Part shown: positions 45,187-54,439 of the stretch, in pieces
Layout: every line of letters begins with the position of its first letter
Position numbering within the stretch: the stretch's first letter is position 1
NCBI GenBank assembly: GCA_002162695.1
Contig: MAAM01000005.1
Location: 186,001-250,000 of the forward strand
Source: Cycloclasticus sp. 46_120_T64
GTDB taxonomy: Bacteria; Pseudomonadota; Gammaproteobacteria; Methylococcales; Cycloclasticaceae
DNA: 64,000 bases
Reading direction: 5' to 3'
Made by a program: the position numbers and the translations under genes
Notes under the pieces: generated by a model
Seen by the model: only the letters and a program-made list of their open reading frames with translations
Told to the model about the DNA's origin: nothing
Databases searched by the model: none

Positions 45187-45810
45187 ATGCCCAAGTCAGA
45201 CACCAACTGCATGTCCACCCGCTTTCGTAGCTACCTACCCATTATCGTTGATATTGAAACAGCTGGATTTAACGCCAACACCGATGCCTTATTAGAAATG
45301 GCGGTCGTCATTCCCGCTATGGACGAAGAAGGGCGGATCAGCATTCAATCATCTCACCGCGAACACGTCATCCCGTTTGAAGGCGCCAACCTAGAACCCG
45401 CCGCACTCAAGTTTAATGGCATTGACCCTTACCACCCATTTCGCCTAGCCATCGATGAAAAAGAGGCGCTGCGAAAACTATTCGCCCCCGTTAGAGAGGC
45501 AGTGAAGGCCCAAAATTGCACGCGCGCGATTCTCGTGGGTCACAATCCAGCCTTCGACATTGCGTTTATGAATGCCGCCGTGGAGCGCACTAAGTTCAAA
45601 CGTAACCCATTCCACCCGTTCAGCACCTTCGATACCGCCACCCTCGGCGGCCTAGCCTATGGCCAAACGGTACTCGCTAAAGCCGCTAAAGCCGCTGGCA
45701 TGACATGGGATAGCGAGCAGGCTCACTCGGCGTTATACGACGCCGAGCAAACCGCGATCTTATTTTGTAAAATCGTCAACCAGTGGGACGCCTTTACTCG
45801 GCAGGCTTAA
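45187..45810 (+). CDS. rnt: Ribonuclease T
   Basis: A DEDD-family 3' exoribonuclease that matures tRNA and 23S rRNA ends. Exo I DIETAGF, Exo II HNPAFD and Exo III HSALYD motifs are all present, with [19 protein letters not shown] as in RNase T. The ATG at 45187 (MPKSD) is chosen to fit family length; 45211 is also possible. Its 3' end overlaps grxD by 17 bp on the opposite strand. Confidence 0.93.
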   Translation: MPKSDTNCMSTRFRSYLPIIVDIETAGFNANTDALLEMAVVIPAMDEEGRISIQSSHREHVIPFEGANLEPAALKFNGIDPYHPFRLAIDEKEALRKLFAPVREAVKAQNCTRAILVGHNPAFDIAFMNAAVERTKFKRNPFHPFSTFDTATLGGLAYGQTVLAKAAKAAGMTWDSEQAHSALYDAEQTAILFCKIVNQWDAFTRQA

Positions 45811-46114
45811 CCGCATCCAACATGGTTTTCAGCTCGCCATTTTCAAACATTTCGATCAAGATATCGGCACCGCCAACCAATTCGCCATTCACATACAGTT
45901 GCGGAAAGGTTGGCCAGTTTGAATACACTTTAAGACCTTCTCTCACTTCGTTATCTTCAAAAATATTCACATAACCGAACTCAACTTCACAGGCTTGCAA
46001 TATTTGCACAGCTTTACTCGAAAAACCACACTGCGGGAAATAAGGTGTACCTTTCATGTACAACAAAACCGCGTGACTGTTTAATTGCTCTTCAATTCGT
46101 TCATTAACACTCAT
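45794..46114 (-). CDS. grxD: Monothiol glutaredoxin (Grx4 type)
   Basis: The 106 residues have the CGFS active site in [15 protein letters not shown] and the glutathione-binding [19 protein letters not shown]. Such proteins carry a glutathione-ligated [2Fe-2S] cluster and pass it to target proteins. Single gene, convergent with and overlapping rnt. Confidence 0.96.
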   Translation of the reverse strand: MSVNERIEEQLNSHAVLLYMKGTPYFPQCGFSSKAVQILQACEVEFGYVNIFEDNEVREGLKVYSNWPTFPQLYVNGELVGGADILIEMFENGELKTMLDAVKPAE

Positions 46115-46150
46115 AACTCAACCTTCTAATAAATAAAGAGCATTATACGC

Positions 46151-47692
46151 TCATTCTTCCTCAGCCACGCCATATCCACCCCCACCCGGCGTATTGACCG
46201 TTAAAACATCACCGGCGATCACCTCAGTACTCACTTTGCCGGCCAACCGTATTCCGTTTAAGCTATTTTCACCACAGGCCGCCGCCGCACCACCAGCAAG
46301 CCCCCACGGCTGATGTATTCTGCGTTCCGTTAATAAGGTCACCGTTGCCGCTCGTAAAAACTCAATTTCCCGTACAATCCCGTCGCCACCTCGGTGACGT
46401 CCAGCGCCGCCCGAACCACGACGAACCTGATAGCGACGCAAACGCAAGGGGTAGTGCATTTCTAAGGATTCAATCGGCGTATTCAGGGTATTAGTCATAT
46501 GCGTCTGCCGCGCCGACAAACCCGGGTGCTTGAGCCCAGCCCCCATCCCACCACCAATTGTTTCGTAATAATTCCACCGGTCAGATTCCGTGTTCGCGCC
46601 CATCGCCAAGTTATTCATACTGCCATGACTCGCCGCCGGAATGCGCCCTGGCACTGCCTGCGCTAAAGCGCCCATCACCACATCAACTAAACGCGAACTG
46701 GTTTCCACGTTACCCGCCGCCACCGCAGCCGGTTTAATCGCATTCACCAAACAGCCTAATGGGGCGGTTATGTTTATTCGCTGGTACACCCCAAAACACG
46801 CCGGCGTGTTATTCGGCATCAAACACCTAAAGACGTAATACACCGCTGCTGCGACCACCGATAGAGGGCAGTTAATATTACCGGCCACTTGCGCGGAAGT
46901 GCCGGCAAAATCGGCCAACACTTCGCCATCTTGCAGTCGCAAACGCAGACGAATATTAATATCCGTCGTACCTAGACCGTCATCATCCATTTTATCGTCA
47001 AAGCAGTACTCACCATCCGGCAATTGCGTTAACAATTGCTGCATCAAGCGGTCGCCATATTCATTGAGTTGACTGAGCCCGGCCTGGTAAACACCCGCGC
47101 CGCACTCTTTAATCATCGCCAGCAAACTCTCCGCACCACGCTGATTGGCGCTCATTTGCGCATTAAAATCACCGGTCGATTCAACCGTATGTTTTAGAGC
47201 TTGCATTATTTCATCAAATTCAGCGCTGGTTTGATGAGCTCGCATAATTTTTTGTGGCTCGATCACCAGCCCCTCCTCCGCTAAACTCCGAGCTAAAGGC
47301 ATGGAACCTGGGGTGTCTGAGCCAATATCGGCATGGTGCGCACGATTAACGACAAAACCAACTAATTTATTTTGCAAGTGCACCGGACACACCACGGTGA
47401 TATCCGGCAGGTGGGTTCCGCCAAGGTACGGGTCATTAAACACCACCATGTCACCCTCACCCCAAACAAACCGCTCCACGACACCTTGCATGGCATACGC
47501 CATACTGCCCAGGTGTACCGGAATATGCGCCGCTTGCGCGCATAAACGCCCGTTCAAATCGAACACCGCACAAGAAAAATCCAAGCGATCCTTAATATTC
47601 GGTGAAAATGCCGCACGCCGTAATACCGCGCCCATTTCATCACACACCGATTCAATTCGGCTGGAAAAAATACTTAACTCGATGGCATCCAT
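46151..47692 (-). CDS. Hydantoinase B/oxoprolinase family protein (HyuB-like)
   Basis: The 513-residue product carries the hydantoinase_B pattern: RRAAFSPNIKDRLDFSCAVFD, PVHLGSM, FNDPYLGGTHLPDITV, NRAHHADIGSDTPGSM and the Gly-rich end RRGSGGAGRHRGGDGIVRE. Such subunits act with HyuA in ATP-dependent opening of hydantoins or 5-oxoproline. HyuA is not adjacent, so the partner must lie elsewhere or the gene acts with another subunit. Oxoprolinase, N-methylhydantoinase or acetone-carboxylase-like roles are all possible. Confidence 0.85.
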   Translation of the reverse strand: MDAIELSIFSSRIESVCDEMGAVLRRAAFSPNIKDRLDFSCAVFDLNGRLCAQAAHIPVHLGSMAYAMQGVVERFVWGEGDMVVFNDPYLGGTHLPDITVVCPVHLQNKLVGFVVNRAHHADIGSDTPGSMPLARSLAEEGLVIEPQKIMRAHQTSAEFDEIMQALKHTVESTGDFNAQMSANQRGAESLLAMIKECGAGVYQAGLSQLNEYGDRLMQQLLTQLPDGEYCFDDKMDDDGLGTTDINIRLRLRLQDGEVLADFAGTSAQVAGNINCPLSVVAAAVYYVFRCLMPNNTPACFGVYQRINITAPLGCLVNAIKPAAVAAGNVETSSRLVDVVMGALAQAVPGRIPAASHGSMNNLAMGANTESDRWNYYETIGGGMGAGLKHPGLSARQTHMTNTLNTPIESLEMHYPLRLRRYQVRRGSGGAGRHRGGDGIVREIEFLRAATVTLLTERRIHQPWGLAGGAAAACGENSLNGIRLAGKVSTEVIAGDVLTVNTPGGGGYGVAEEE

Positions 47693-47702
47693 AGTTGATT
47701 AG

Positions 47703-47731
47703 TTGCTGATTTAGAGAGAGCTAATTATAAT
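47703..47731 (+). promoter_or_regulatory. Sigma-70 promoter of the arg cluster
   Basis: TTGCTG (47703-47708), 17-nt spacer and perfect TATAAT (47726-47731), 74 nt before argD. Strong consensus match. Confidence 0.65.
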
Positions 47732-47747
47732 GATTAGTCCACAGAAT

Positions 47748-47774
47748 AGGCGGCCTTATATAGGCTGCCTTTTG
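47748..47774 (+). terminator. Terminator-like hairpin in the argD leader
   Basis: An 8-bp stem AGGCGGCC/GGCTGCCT (one G-U), loop TTATATA, followed by four T. It falls just after the predicted transcription start, so it would act as an attenuator or 5'-end stabiliser rather than as an operon end. Confidence 0.5.
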
Positions 47775-47804
47775 TTTTACTGAAAACTGACTAAAAGGCT
47801 CGTC

Positions 47805-48971
47805 ATGCACAAACACATAATGCCAACCTACGCATCACTACCCGTACGCTTCGTGAAAGGCAAAGGCGCTTATTTATGGGATGACGAGGGGCAACAGTAC
47901 CTCGATGCCTTAGCCGGTATCGCCGTCTGCAGTTTAGGTCATAGCCACCCAGAAGTAGCGGCCGCAATCAGCGAACAAGCTAACACCTTAACCCACACCT
48001 CGAACTTGTATTATATCGACAAGCAAGAGAAGCTCGCTAATAAGCTATGCGAACTCAGTGGTATGAATGATGTGTTTTTTGCCAATTCAGGTGCCGAAGC
48101 GAATGAAGCCGCCATTAAAATTGCCCGTCGATTTGGTCACAACAAGGGCATCGACGAACCCTTAATTATCTGCATGCACAACAGCTTCCATGGCCGTACC
48201 TTAGCCACCTTAACCGCCACCGGAAACGATAAAGTTAAAGAAGGCTTTGCGCCATTACCCGCCGGATTCATTCACGCCAACTATAACGATATTCCCGCCA
48301 TTGAATCGCTCTTCGAACAGCACAATAATATTGCCGCCATTTTGGTTGAGCCCATTCAAGGTGAAAGCGGGGTCAACATTCCCGCCGACGACTACTTAAA
48401 TAAATTACGCGATTTATCCGAGCAACATGATTGTTTATTAATGCTCGATGAAATCCAAACCGGCGTCGGCCGCACCGGCAGCTTCCTCGCCAGTCAGCAA
48501 AACGGCATTAAAGCCGATGTTGTGACCATGGCCAAAGCACTCGGCAACGGCGTACCCATTGGCGCATGCCTCAGTAGCGGCAAGGCCACCGGCTTATTAA
48601 CTGCCGGCTCACATGGCTCCACCTTTGGCGGTAACCCGCTCGCTTGCGCCGCTGCTCTGAGCGTCATCGAAGTATTACAGCGTGACCAACTCAGCCAACG
48701 CGCCTTACAACTTGGCGCAAAAATGAACGCCGGCTTTAAGCAAAAACTGCAACACTGTGAACACGTCGTCGAGGTGCGTAACAAGGGTTTAATGATCGCA
48801 ATTGAGCTCAAAACACCTTGTACTGAACTCGTCGCAAAAGCACTCGAACAAAAATTACTGATCAACGTTGCCGGCGGCAATAACGTCCGTTTATTACCCC
48901 CGCTCACCATCACCGATGCCGAAGCCACCAGCATTATTGATATCGTTAGCGACTTAATTATTGCCCATTAA
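47805..48971 (+). CDS. argD: Acetylornithine transaminase
   Basis: A class III PLP aminotransferase of arginine synthesis (N-acetylglutamate semialdehyde to N-acetylornithine; may also serve in lysine synthesis). FFANSGAEANEAAIK, HGRTLATLTATG, LLMLDEIQTGVGRTG and the PLP Lys in VTMAKALGNGVPIGA are all present. 388 residues, normal. AAAAGG 6 nt upstream of the ATG. First gene of argD-argF. Confidence 0.94.
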   Translation: MHKHIMPTYASLPVRFVKGKGAYLWDDEGQQYLDALAGIAVCSLGHSHPEVAAAISEQANTLTHTSNLYYIDKQEKLANKLCELSGMNDVFFANSGAEANEAAIKIARRFGHNKGIDEPLIICMHNSFHGRTLATLTATGNDKVKEGFAPLPAGFIHANYNDIPAIESLFEQHNNIAAILVEPIQGESGVNIPADDYLNKLRDLSEQHDCLLMLDEIQTGVGRTGSFLASQQNGIKADVVTMAKALGNGVPIGACLSSGKATGLLTAGSHGSTFGGNPLACAAALSVIEVLQRDQLSQRALQLGAKMNAGFKQKLQHCEHVVEVRNKGLMIAIELKTPCTELVAKALEQKLLINVAGGNNVRLLPPLTITDAEATSIIDIVSDLIIAH

Positions 48972-48995
48972 CCCATTCTTTCGTACAGTATTCGC

Positions 48996-49898
48996 ATGAA
49001 ACCACGTCACTTTATTACCCTTAACGACCTTAGCGCCGACGAATTACGCGCACTTATTCAACGCGCCATCGAATTAAAAAAGATGCGCGCAGCAGGTCAA
49101 ATTCACCAGCCACTTAAAAACAAGGTGCTCGGAATGATTTTTGAAAAATCGTCCACCCGCACCCGCATATCATTTGAAGCAGGCATGACTCACTTCGGTG
49201 GTAGCGCATTATTTTTATCGCCTCGCGACACCCAATTAGGTCGTGGCGAACCACTGGCCGACTCGGCTCGTGTTATATCGAGCATGGTCGATGGGATTAT
49301 GTTACGCACCAACGACCACAGCACGGTAAGCACTTTTGCTAAGCACTCCAAGGTGCCGGTTATCAACGGCCTAACCGATCGTTTCCACCCCTGTCAATTA
49401 CTCGCCGACCTACAAACCTGGTTTGAGCAACGCGGCGACATTAAGGGCAAACAAGTCTGTTGGATTGGCGATGGCAATAATATGTGCCAATCCTATATGA
49501 ATGCCGCCAAACTGCTCGACTTCCAACTGAGCATCGCCTGCCCGACCGGCTATGAACCAGAGCAACCGTTACTGGATAGCACGGCGAGCCATGTACGCTT
49601 ATTCAACGATCCAAAACTAGCCGCCCAGGGCGCCGACTTAATCGTCACCGACGTTTGGGCTAGCATGGGACAAGAACAAGAGCAGCAAGACCGCGAAAAG
49701 GCCTTCGAAGGCTTCTGCGTCGACGCGAGCATCATGGCTCTGGCCAATTCAGACGCTTTATTTATGCATTGCCTACCTGCACACCGTGGAGAGGAAGTCA
49801 GCGCTGAGGTGCTCGACGGCCAACAAAGTGTTATTTGGGATGAGGCCGAAAACCGCCTACACGCTCAAAAAGCCCTACTAGAACTTTTAATGAAATAA
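48996..49898 (+). CDS. argF: Ornithine carbamoyltransferase
   Basis: Makes citrulline from ornithine and carbamoyl phosphate. The carbamoyl-phosphate loop [12 protein letters not shown] near residue 47, [12 protein letters not shown] near 130 and the ornithine/Cys loop [14 protein letters not shown] near 258 are diagnostic. 300 residues, normal for anabolic OTCase. 24 bp after argD. Confidence 0.96.
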   Translation: MKPRHFITLNDLSADELRALIQRAIELKKMRAAGQIHQPLKNKVLGMIFEKSSTRTRISFEAGMTHFGGSALFLSPRDTQLGRGEPLADSARVISSMVDGIMLRTNDHSTVSTFAKHSKVPVINGLTDRFHPCQLLADLQTWFEQRGDIKGKQVCWIGDGNNMCQSYMNAAKLLDFQLSIACPTGYEPEQPLLDSTASHVRLFNDPKLAAQGADLIVTDVWASMGQEQEQQDREKAFEGFCVDASIMALANSDALFMHCLPAHRGEEVSAEVLDGQQSVIWDEAENRLHAQKALLELLMK

Positions 49899-49934
49899 AT
49901 CAGCTCTTTTAACATCACCCTGAAAGGACCCTTC

Positions 49935-50600
49935 GTGAAAAAAATCACCTTCGCCCTCTGCATGCTCATATGCAGCTCCAGCATCGCCCAAACCGCTTAT
50001 GTCTCCGACGAGCTTGAAATCATGGTTCGCTCAGGAAAAAGCGCTAGCCACCGTATTATTGCCACCTTGAAGAGCGGAAAACGAATCACTGTACTTGAGC
50101 AAGATCAAGCTTCCGGTTATTCGAAAATCGCCTTAAGTGCAACCAAAAATGGCTGGGTACTGAGCCGATTACTGCGCAACACACCCTCGGCAAAATCTCG
50201 CCTCAATAAAGCCGAAAAAACACTCGCCGCGCTGAAAACAAAATTCAGCGCCTCCAGTGAACAGCTCAACCTACTGGGTAAACAGAAAAGCGGCTTAGAC
50301 AGCGAAACCAGCGAACTCAAAAAATCCAACAGCGAGTTATCTCGTGAATTGAGTGAGCTGCAAAAGGTATCTAGCAATGCGGTAGAAATCTTAGGCGAAC
50401 GCAATCAGTTACAGCAGCGAGTCGTGAGTATTGAACGCGAATTTGAAAGCCTCAAAAGAGAAACCGATACGTTGAAAAACAGCGAGGCTTTAGATTGGTT
50501 TTTAGCCGGCTCTGGGGTGTTATTATTTGGCATTTTCCTTGGTTTTATTCTACCCAAACTATCTTGGCGTAAAAAATCCTCATGGAACTCATCATTTTAG
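49935..50600 (+). CDS. SH3-domain membrane protein, YgiM/TIGR04211 type
   Basis: The 221 residues have a Sec signal peptide (ending SSIAQ), a bacterial SH3 domain (about 22-85; YVSDELEIMVRSGKSASHRI), a long coiled coil (about 90-190) and one C-terminal membrane helix (about 195-213) with a basic end. The family is inner-membrane anchored with the SH3 part in the periplasm and has no settled function. It starts with GTG after AAAGGA. It interrupts the arg genes argF and argE, probably a chance neighbour. Confidence 0.85.
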   Translation: MKKITFALCMLICSSSIAQTAYVSDELEIMVRSGKSASHRIIATLKSGKRITVLEQDQASGYSKIALSATKNGWVLSRLLRNTPSAKSRLNKAEKTLAALKTKFSASSEQLNLLGKQKSGLDSETSELKKSNSELSRELSELQKVSSNAVEILGERNQLQQRVVSIEREFESLKRETDTLKNSEALDWFLAGSGVLLFGIFLGFILPKLSWRKKSSWNSSF

Positions 50601-50609
50601 TTTGCCACC

Positions 50610-51773
50610 TTGATTAAGTCCTTAACCCGCCTAGAGATGATGCGTGCCTTAATTGGCACCCCGTCGGTCAGTAGCACTAATCGTCAGCACGACCAAAGTA
50701 ATTTACCGGTTATTAATTTACTGGCGGAGTGGTTAGGAAACCTAGGTTTTCAGGTTTCCATCCAGCCACTAGCAGAACAAAATGGCAAGGCCAACTTAAT
50801 CGCCACCATCGGCCCGCAACACAAAGGCGCCAACGGCTTGGTGCTGTCAGGGCACACCGACACCGTGCCATATGACGATAGCCGGTGGCAACAAGACCCC
50901 TTCAAACTGACCGAACGCGACAACAAGTTCTACGGCCTAGGCAGCACCGACATGAAGTCATTTTTTGCCTTAGCCATTGATACGGCGGCAAAATTCAAAA
51001 CCAGCGACTTTAAACGCCCGCTAACCATCCTCGCAACCGCCGATGAAGAAAGCGCGATGAGCGGCGCCCAATCGCTCAGCCGCGAACAACTACAGCACGC
51101 CCAATACGCGATCATCGGTGAACCAACCAATTTAACGCCCGTTCGTATGCATAAAGGGGTGATGATGGAATCGCTGATCGTCACTGGCCACGCTGGTCAC
51201 TCTAGCAACCCCAGCCTGGGCGCTAGCGCAACCGAGGGCATGCACCAGATTATCAACGAACTATTGAGCTGGCGGGAAGAACTACAGGCACGGCATCAAC
51301 ACCCGTCATTTGAAGTATCCTCACCGACCCTGAACATTGGCTCCATTCACGGCGGCGACAACCCCAATCGAATTTGCTCACACTGTGAAACCCAAATAGA
51401 TATCCGCCCACTACCCGGCATGGATATCGATTATTTGCGCGCCGACTTACAACAGCGTCTGTTCAAGGTACTGCCCGATGACGGTAAACTCAAACTCGCC
51501 TATCGACCGATATTTTGCGGTGTACCACCATTCGAAACCCCTGCTGACGCGGGTTTCACCCGCTTAGTCGAATCAATCAGCGGCAAACCTGCCGAGGCGG
51601 TTGCCTTTGGCACCGAAGCACCTTACTTAAACAAACTAGGTTTAGACACCATCGTCATCGGCCCAGGCAGTATCGACCAAGCCCACCAAGCCAATGAATT
51701 CATCCCCGGCGAACAAATAGAACCCTACTGTCACTTCCTGCACCGCCTGATCCAGCACATTTGCATAAATTAA
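50610..51773 (+). CDS. argE: Acetylornithine deacetylase
   Basis: M20 metallopeptidase-fold enzyme releasing ornithine from N-acetylornithine. The metal/catalytic segments are LSGHTDTVP, GLGSTDMKSF, ATADEESAM and GEPTNL; the dimerisation lid domain lies at about residues 180-290. 387 residues, normal. The TTG at 50610 fits the family N-terminus; the in-frame ATG at 50637 would drop nine residues. No strong ribosome site for either. Confidence 0.93.
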   Translation: MIKSLTRLEMMRALIGTPSVSSTNRQHDQSNLPVINLLAEWLGNLGFQVSIQPLAEQNGKANLIATIGPQHKGANGLVLSGHTDTVPYDDSRWQQDPFKLTERDNKFYGLGSTDMKSFFALAIDTAAKFKTSDFKRPLTILATADEESAMSGAQSLSREQLQHAQYAIIGEPTNLTPVRMHKGVMMESLIVTGHAGHSSNPSLGASATEGMHQIINELLSWREELQARHQHPSFEVSSPTLNIGSIHGGDNPNRICSHCETQIDIRPLPGMDIDYLRADLQQRLFKVLPDDGKLKLAYRPIFCGVPPFETPADAGFTRLVESISGKPAEAVAFGTEAPYLNKLGLDTIVIGPGSIDQAHQANEFIPGEQIEPYCHFLHRLIQHICIN

Positions 51774-51779
51774 GCCCTT

Positions 51780-51820
51780 AACGCAAAGAAACGCAAGTAA
51801 TACCATCTCTTTGCGTTTTT
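51780..51820 (+). terminator. Terminator-like hairpin between argE and argA
   Basis: A perfect 10-bp stem AACGCAAAGA/TCTTTGCGTT (51780-51789, 51808-51817) with an 18-nt loop ends in a T-run. It could end argE transcription or act as a regulatory leader for argA, which starts 26 nt later. Confidence 0.6.
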
Positions 51821-51845
51821 CGCAAGAAACCACTAAGATAGACCC

Positions 51846-53393
51846 ATGTCAAACGATGCCAAATTTATTATCGAGCAATTTGGTGGGATCAAAGCCCTCG
51901 CCAAGGCAATCAACAAAGACCCAGCCACTATTTACCGCTGGACCTATGCAAAACACAAAGGCGGCACCGGCGGGCTCATCCCGACCTCGGCTAACAATAG
52001 AATCTGCGAGGCTGCTCGCCGACTCAATATCGATATTCAGCCCCCCGCAGTCAAACAAGCACAAACCACCCCCGCCTCAATCCAAGCCAAGCAGTTTATT
52101 CATTGGTTTAGAAGCACCGCACCCTATATCCATGCCCATCGCGGCAAAACATTTGTTATTAATATCAGCGGCGAAGCGGTCGAAGACGAGCTTTTTGCCA
52201 GTCTAATTGAAGACTTTGCGCTGCTCAACAGCCTCGGAATCCGCCTGATTCTCGTTCACGGCATTCGCCCTCAACTAGAAAAAAAACTGAGCAACAACCA
52301 TCGTTCAAGCCGAGTATTCCAGCACCTCAGAGTCACCGACAAAAACACCCTGGAATTAGCCAAAGAAGCGACCGGAACCGTGCGTACCAATATCGAAGCG
52401 CAATTATCAATCAGCCTCGCTAACACGCCGATGGCCGGTGCTAGCATTCGTGTAACCTCGGGTAACTTCATTGTCGCCAAGCCATTAGGTATCATCGATG
52501 GCGTTGATTATCAATTTACCGGTGAAGTGCGCCGCGTTGACGCCGAAGCCATCGCAAGCTGTCTTGATTCCGAGCAGATTATCCTCATCTCACCCTTGGG
52601 TTATTCACCCACCGGCGAAGTATTCAACCTGCGCAGTGAAGAAATCGCTACCGCTATTGCCACCGCGATCACCGCCGACAAACTGATCTTATTAACCGAA
52701 CGAACCGAGTTACTCAGTGAGGATCAGCAGCTTATTGGCCAATTAACCACCGAGCAAGCACAGGTGATCCTTGATGCCAATGAAGACAAACTCGATGACG
52801 CCTATCTACACTTAGAAGAGGCCATTCGCGCGAGCAAATTAGGCGTACCACGCATCCACCTCATTAACCGTAAAATAAATGGCGGCCTACAACTCGAACT
52901 TTTCACCCGACAAGGCTCTGGAACACTCATCAGCATCCAACCCTTCGACGATGCAAGACCCGCAACCATTAACGATATCCACGGTATTATTGAGTTAATA
53001 CGCCCATTAGAGCAACGCGGCTTACTCAGCTACCGCGCCACCGAAACCCTCGAAATGGATATTAATAAATTCCATGTGATCGAGCAAGATGGCCTCATCA
53101 CCACTTGCGCCGCCCTGTATGAATACCCTGATGATAATATCGGTGAACTAGCGTGTGTCGCCGTGCACCCTCGTTACCGCAATGGTGAGCGCGGCGAACA
53201 CCTGTTAAACATGATGGAAAATAAGGCGCGGGAAAACGGACTAAAACGCTTATTCGTCCTGACTACACAAAGTAGCCATTGGTTTGCAGAAAAAGGCTTC
53301 AAAGCCGCCGAACTCACCGATTTACCCGCAGAGAAACAACGCCGTTACAATCAAACTCGACGCTCCAGCGTGCTGATAAAGTTACTGGATTAA
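51846..53393 (+). CDS. argA: N-acetylglutamate synthase with extra N-terminal helix-turn-helix-like domain
   Basis: ArgA acetylates glutamate, the first step of arginine synthesis. The core (about residue 82 onwards) has the amino-acid-kinase domain (AHRGKTFVINISGEAVE, SGNFIVAKPLG) and a GNAT domain (VAVHPRYRNGERGEHLL, LTTQSSHWFAEKGF), as in the 443-residue E. coli enzyme. Ahead of it are about 75 extra residues with an HTH-like pattern: FGGIKALAKAINKDPATIYRW, then GLIPTSANNRICEAARRL, similar to phage-type YdaS/'carph-isopro' DNA-binding modules. A Pro/Ala/Gln linker joins the two. No ATG, GTG or TTG codon exists at the normal ArgA start, so the fusion seems to be translated as one protein. 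Its role (DNA binding, regulation) is an inference. Confidence 0.9.
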   Translation: MSNDAKFIIEQFGGIKALAKAINKDPATIYRWTYAKHKGGTGGLIPTSANNRICEAARRLNIDIQPPAVKQAQTTPASIQAKQFIHWFRSTAPYIHAHRGKTFVINISGEAVEDELFASLIEDFALLNSLGIRLILVHGIRPQLEKKLSNNHRSSRVFQHLRVTDKNTLELAKEATGTVRTNIEAQLSISLANTPMAGASIRVTSGNFIVAKPLGIIDGVDYQFTGEVRRVDAEAIASCLDSEQIILISPLGYSPTGEVFNLRSEEIATAIATAITADKLILLTERTELLSEDQQLIGQLTTEQAQVILDANEDKLDDAYLHLEEAIRASKLGVPRIHLINRKINGGLQLELFTRQGSGTLISIQPFDDARPATINDIHGIIELIRPLEQRGLLSYRATETLEMDINKFHVIEQDGLITTCAALYEYPDDNIGELACVAVHPRYRNGERGEHLLNMMENKARENGLKRLFVLTTQSSHWFAEKGFKAAELTDLPAEKQRRYNQTRRSSVLIKLLD

Positions 53394-53536
53394 ATCCCGC
53401 AAACAGACCTCAGCGCCACCGATAACAAACGCATCGAACCCGGCATAAAACAGCGCACGTATTTTTCAGCCATTTTGACAAACAGGCGCTATACTATGGT
53501 GACGCATCCATTGCCTGTGGGCAAAAAATAATAACT

Positions 53537-54358
53537 ATGAACGTTTTTTCGTCAGAAAAAAGTAATGATACGGATATCAAGATATTACAAATATCTGACA
53601 TGCACTTGTTCGCCGCCACCGAGCAACAATTGGTTGGGGTCAATACCGAAGACAGCTTCCTAGCCGTACTCGAACTCGCACAACAAGCGAGTTGGCCACC
53701 CGACTTAATTTTTCTGACTGGCGATTTAAGCCAAGATGGTTCCGAGGCCTCTTATTTACGCCTCATCAAACACTTATCTACCCTAAATATCCCTTGTTAC
53801 GTGTTGCCCGGCAACCATGACACCCCGGAAAAGCTCGGTCATTTATTCAACACGGGCTCCGTCTTATACCAACCTTTTGTACAATATCAACAGTGGTTAT
53901 TCGCCTTTCTCGACACCGAAACAGCTGGCGAAGAGGGCGGGACTCTAAAAGAACAAGAGGTCATAAATTTACGCCAAGAAATCGATCGACACCCCGACAA
54001 ACAGGTACTTATCTGCCTACATCACCAACTCATTCCCGTAGCCAGTGAATGGCTCGATACGATGACCGTGATAAACCCTGAATCACTGCTCAAACTTATT
54101 CGCAGTACCCCAAAGGTTGCGGGGCTCATTCATGGTCACGTCCACCAAGAGTTCGAGGGTATGGTCGAAGGTAGGCCAATTTATGCCAGCCCATCCACCT
54201 GTTTTCAATTTACTCCGCTGAGTAAAGAATTTGCCATCGACAATATAGCGCCGGGGTATCGTTGGTTACGCTTAAGCCCCGATGGCTCGATCCAAACTAG
54301 CGTCATTCGTCTAGCCAGCGCTCCCGAGACCCTTGAGCAAAGCTCTAGCGGCTACTAA
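53537..54358 (+). CDS. cpdA: 3',5'-cyclic-AMP phosphodiesterase CpdA (metallophosphatase)
   Basis: Calcineurin-like class III phosphodiesterase: metal ligands in ISDMHLF, TGDLSQDG, GNHDTP, CLHHQ and HGHVHQ. 273 residues match CpdA/Icc, which lowers cAMP. The ATG at 53537 lacks a strong ribosome site. The 143-bp gap upstream (53394-53536) holds no ORF. A related nucleotidase role cannot be excluded. Confidence 0.88.
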   Translation: MNVFSSEKSNDTDIKILQISDMHLFAATEQQLVGVNTEDSFLAVLELAQQASWPPDLIFLTGDLSQDGSEASYLRLIKHLSTLNIPCYVLPGNHDTPEKLGHLFNTGSVLYQPFVQYQQWLFAFLDTETAGEEGGTLKEQEVINLRQEIDRHPDKQVLICLHHQLIPVASEWLDTMTVINPESLLKLIRSTPKVAGLIHGHVHQEFEGMVEGRPIYASPSTCFQFTPLSKEFAIDNIAPGYRWLRLSPDGSIQTSVIRLASAPETLEQSSSGY

Positions 54359-54439
54359 GGACCCCCTGATCAAGCCATGATTGTTTTAAACGGGCTGAAA
54401 TAGCCCCAAACTTTGTCAAAGATTACCGCAATAAAACAA

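Noticed and set aside
53460-53515. TTGACA before cpdA as a -35 element
   Set aside because: The nearest TATACT is only 9 nt away and no -10 stands at 16-18 nt.
54359-54439. Terminator between cpdA and rppH
   Set aside because: GGGCT-GAAAT-AGCCC is only 5 bp and lacks a T-run; too weak to list as a terminator.
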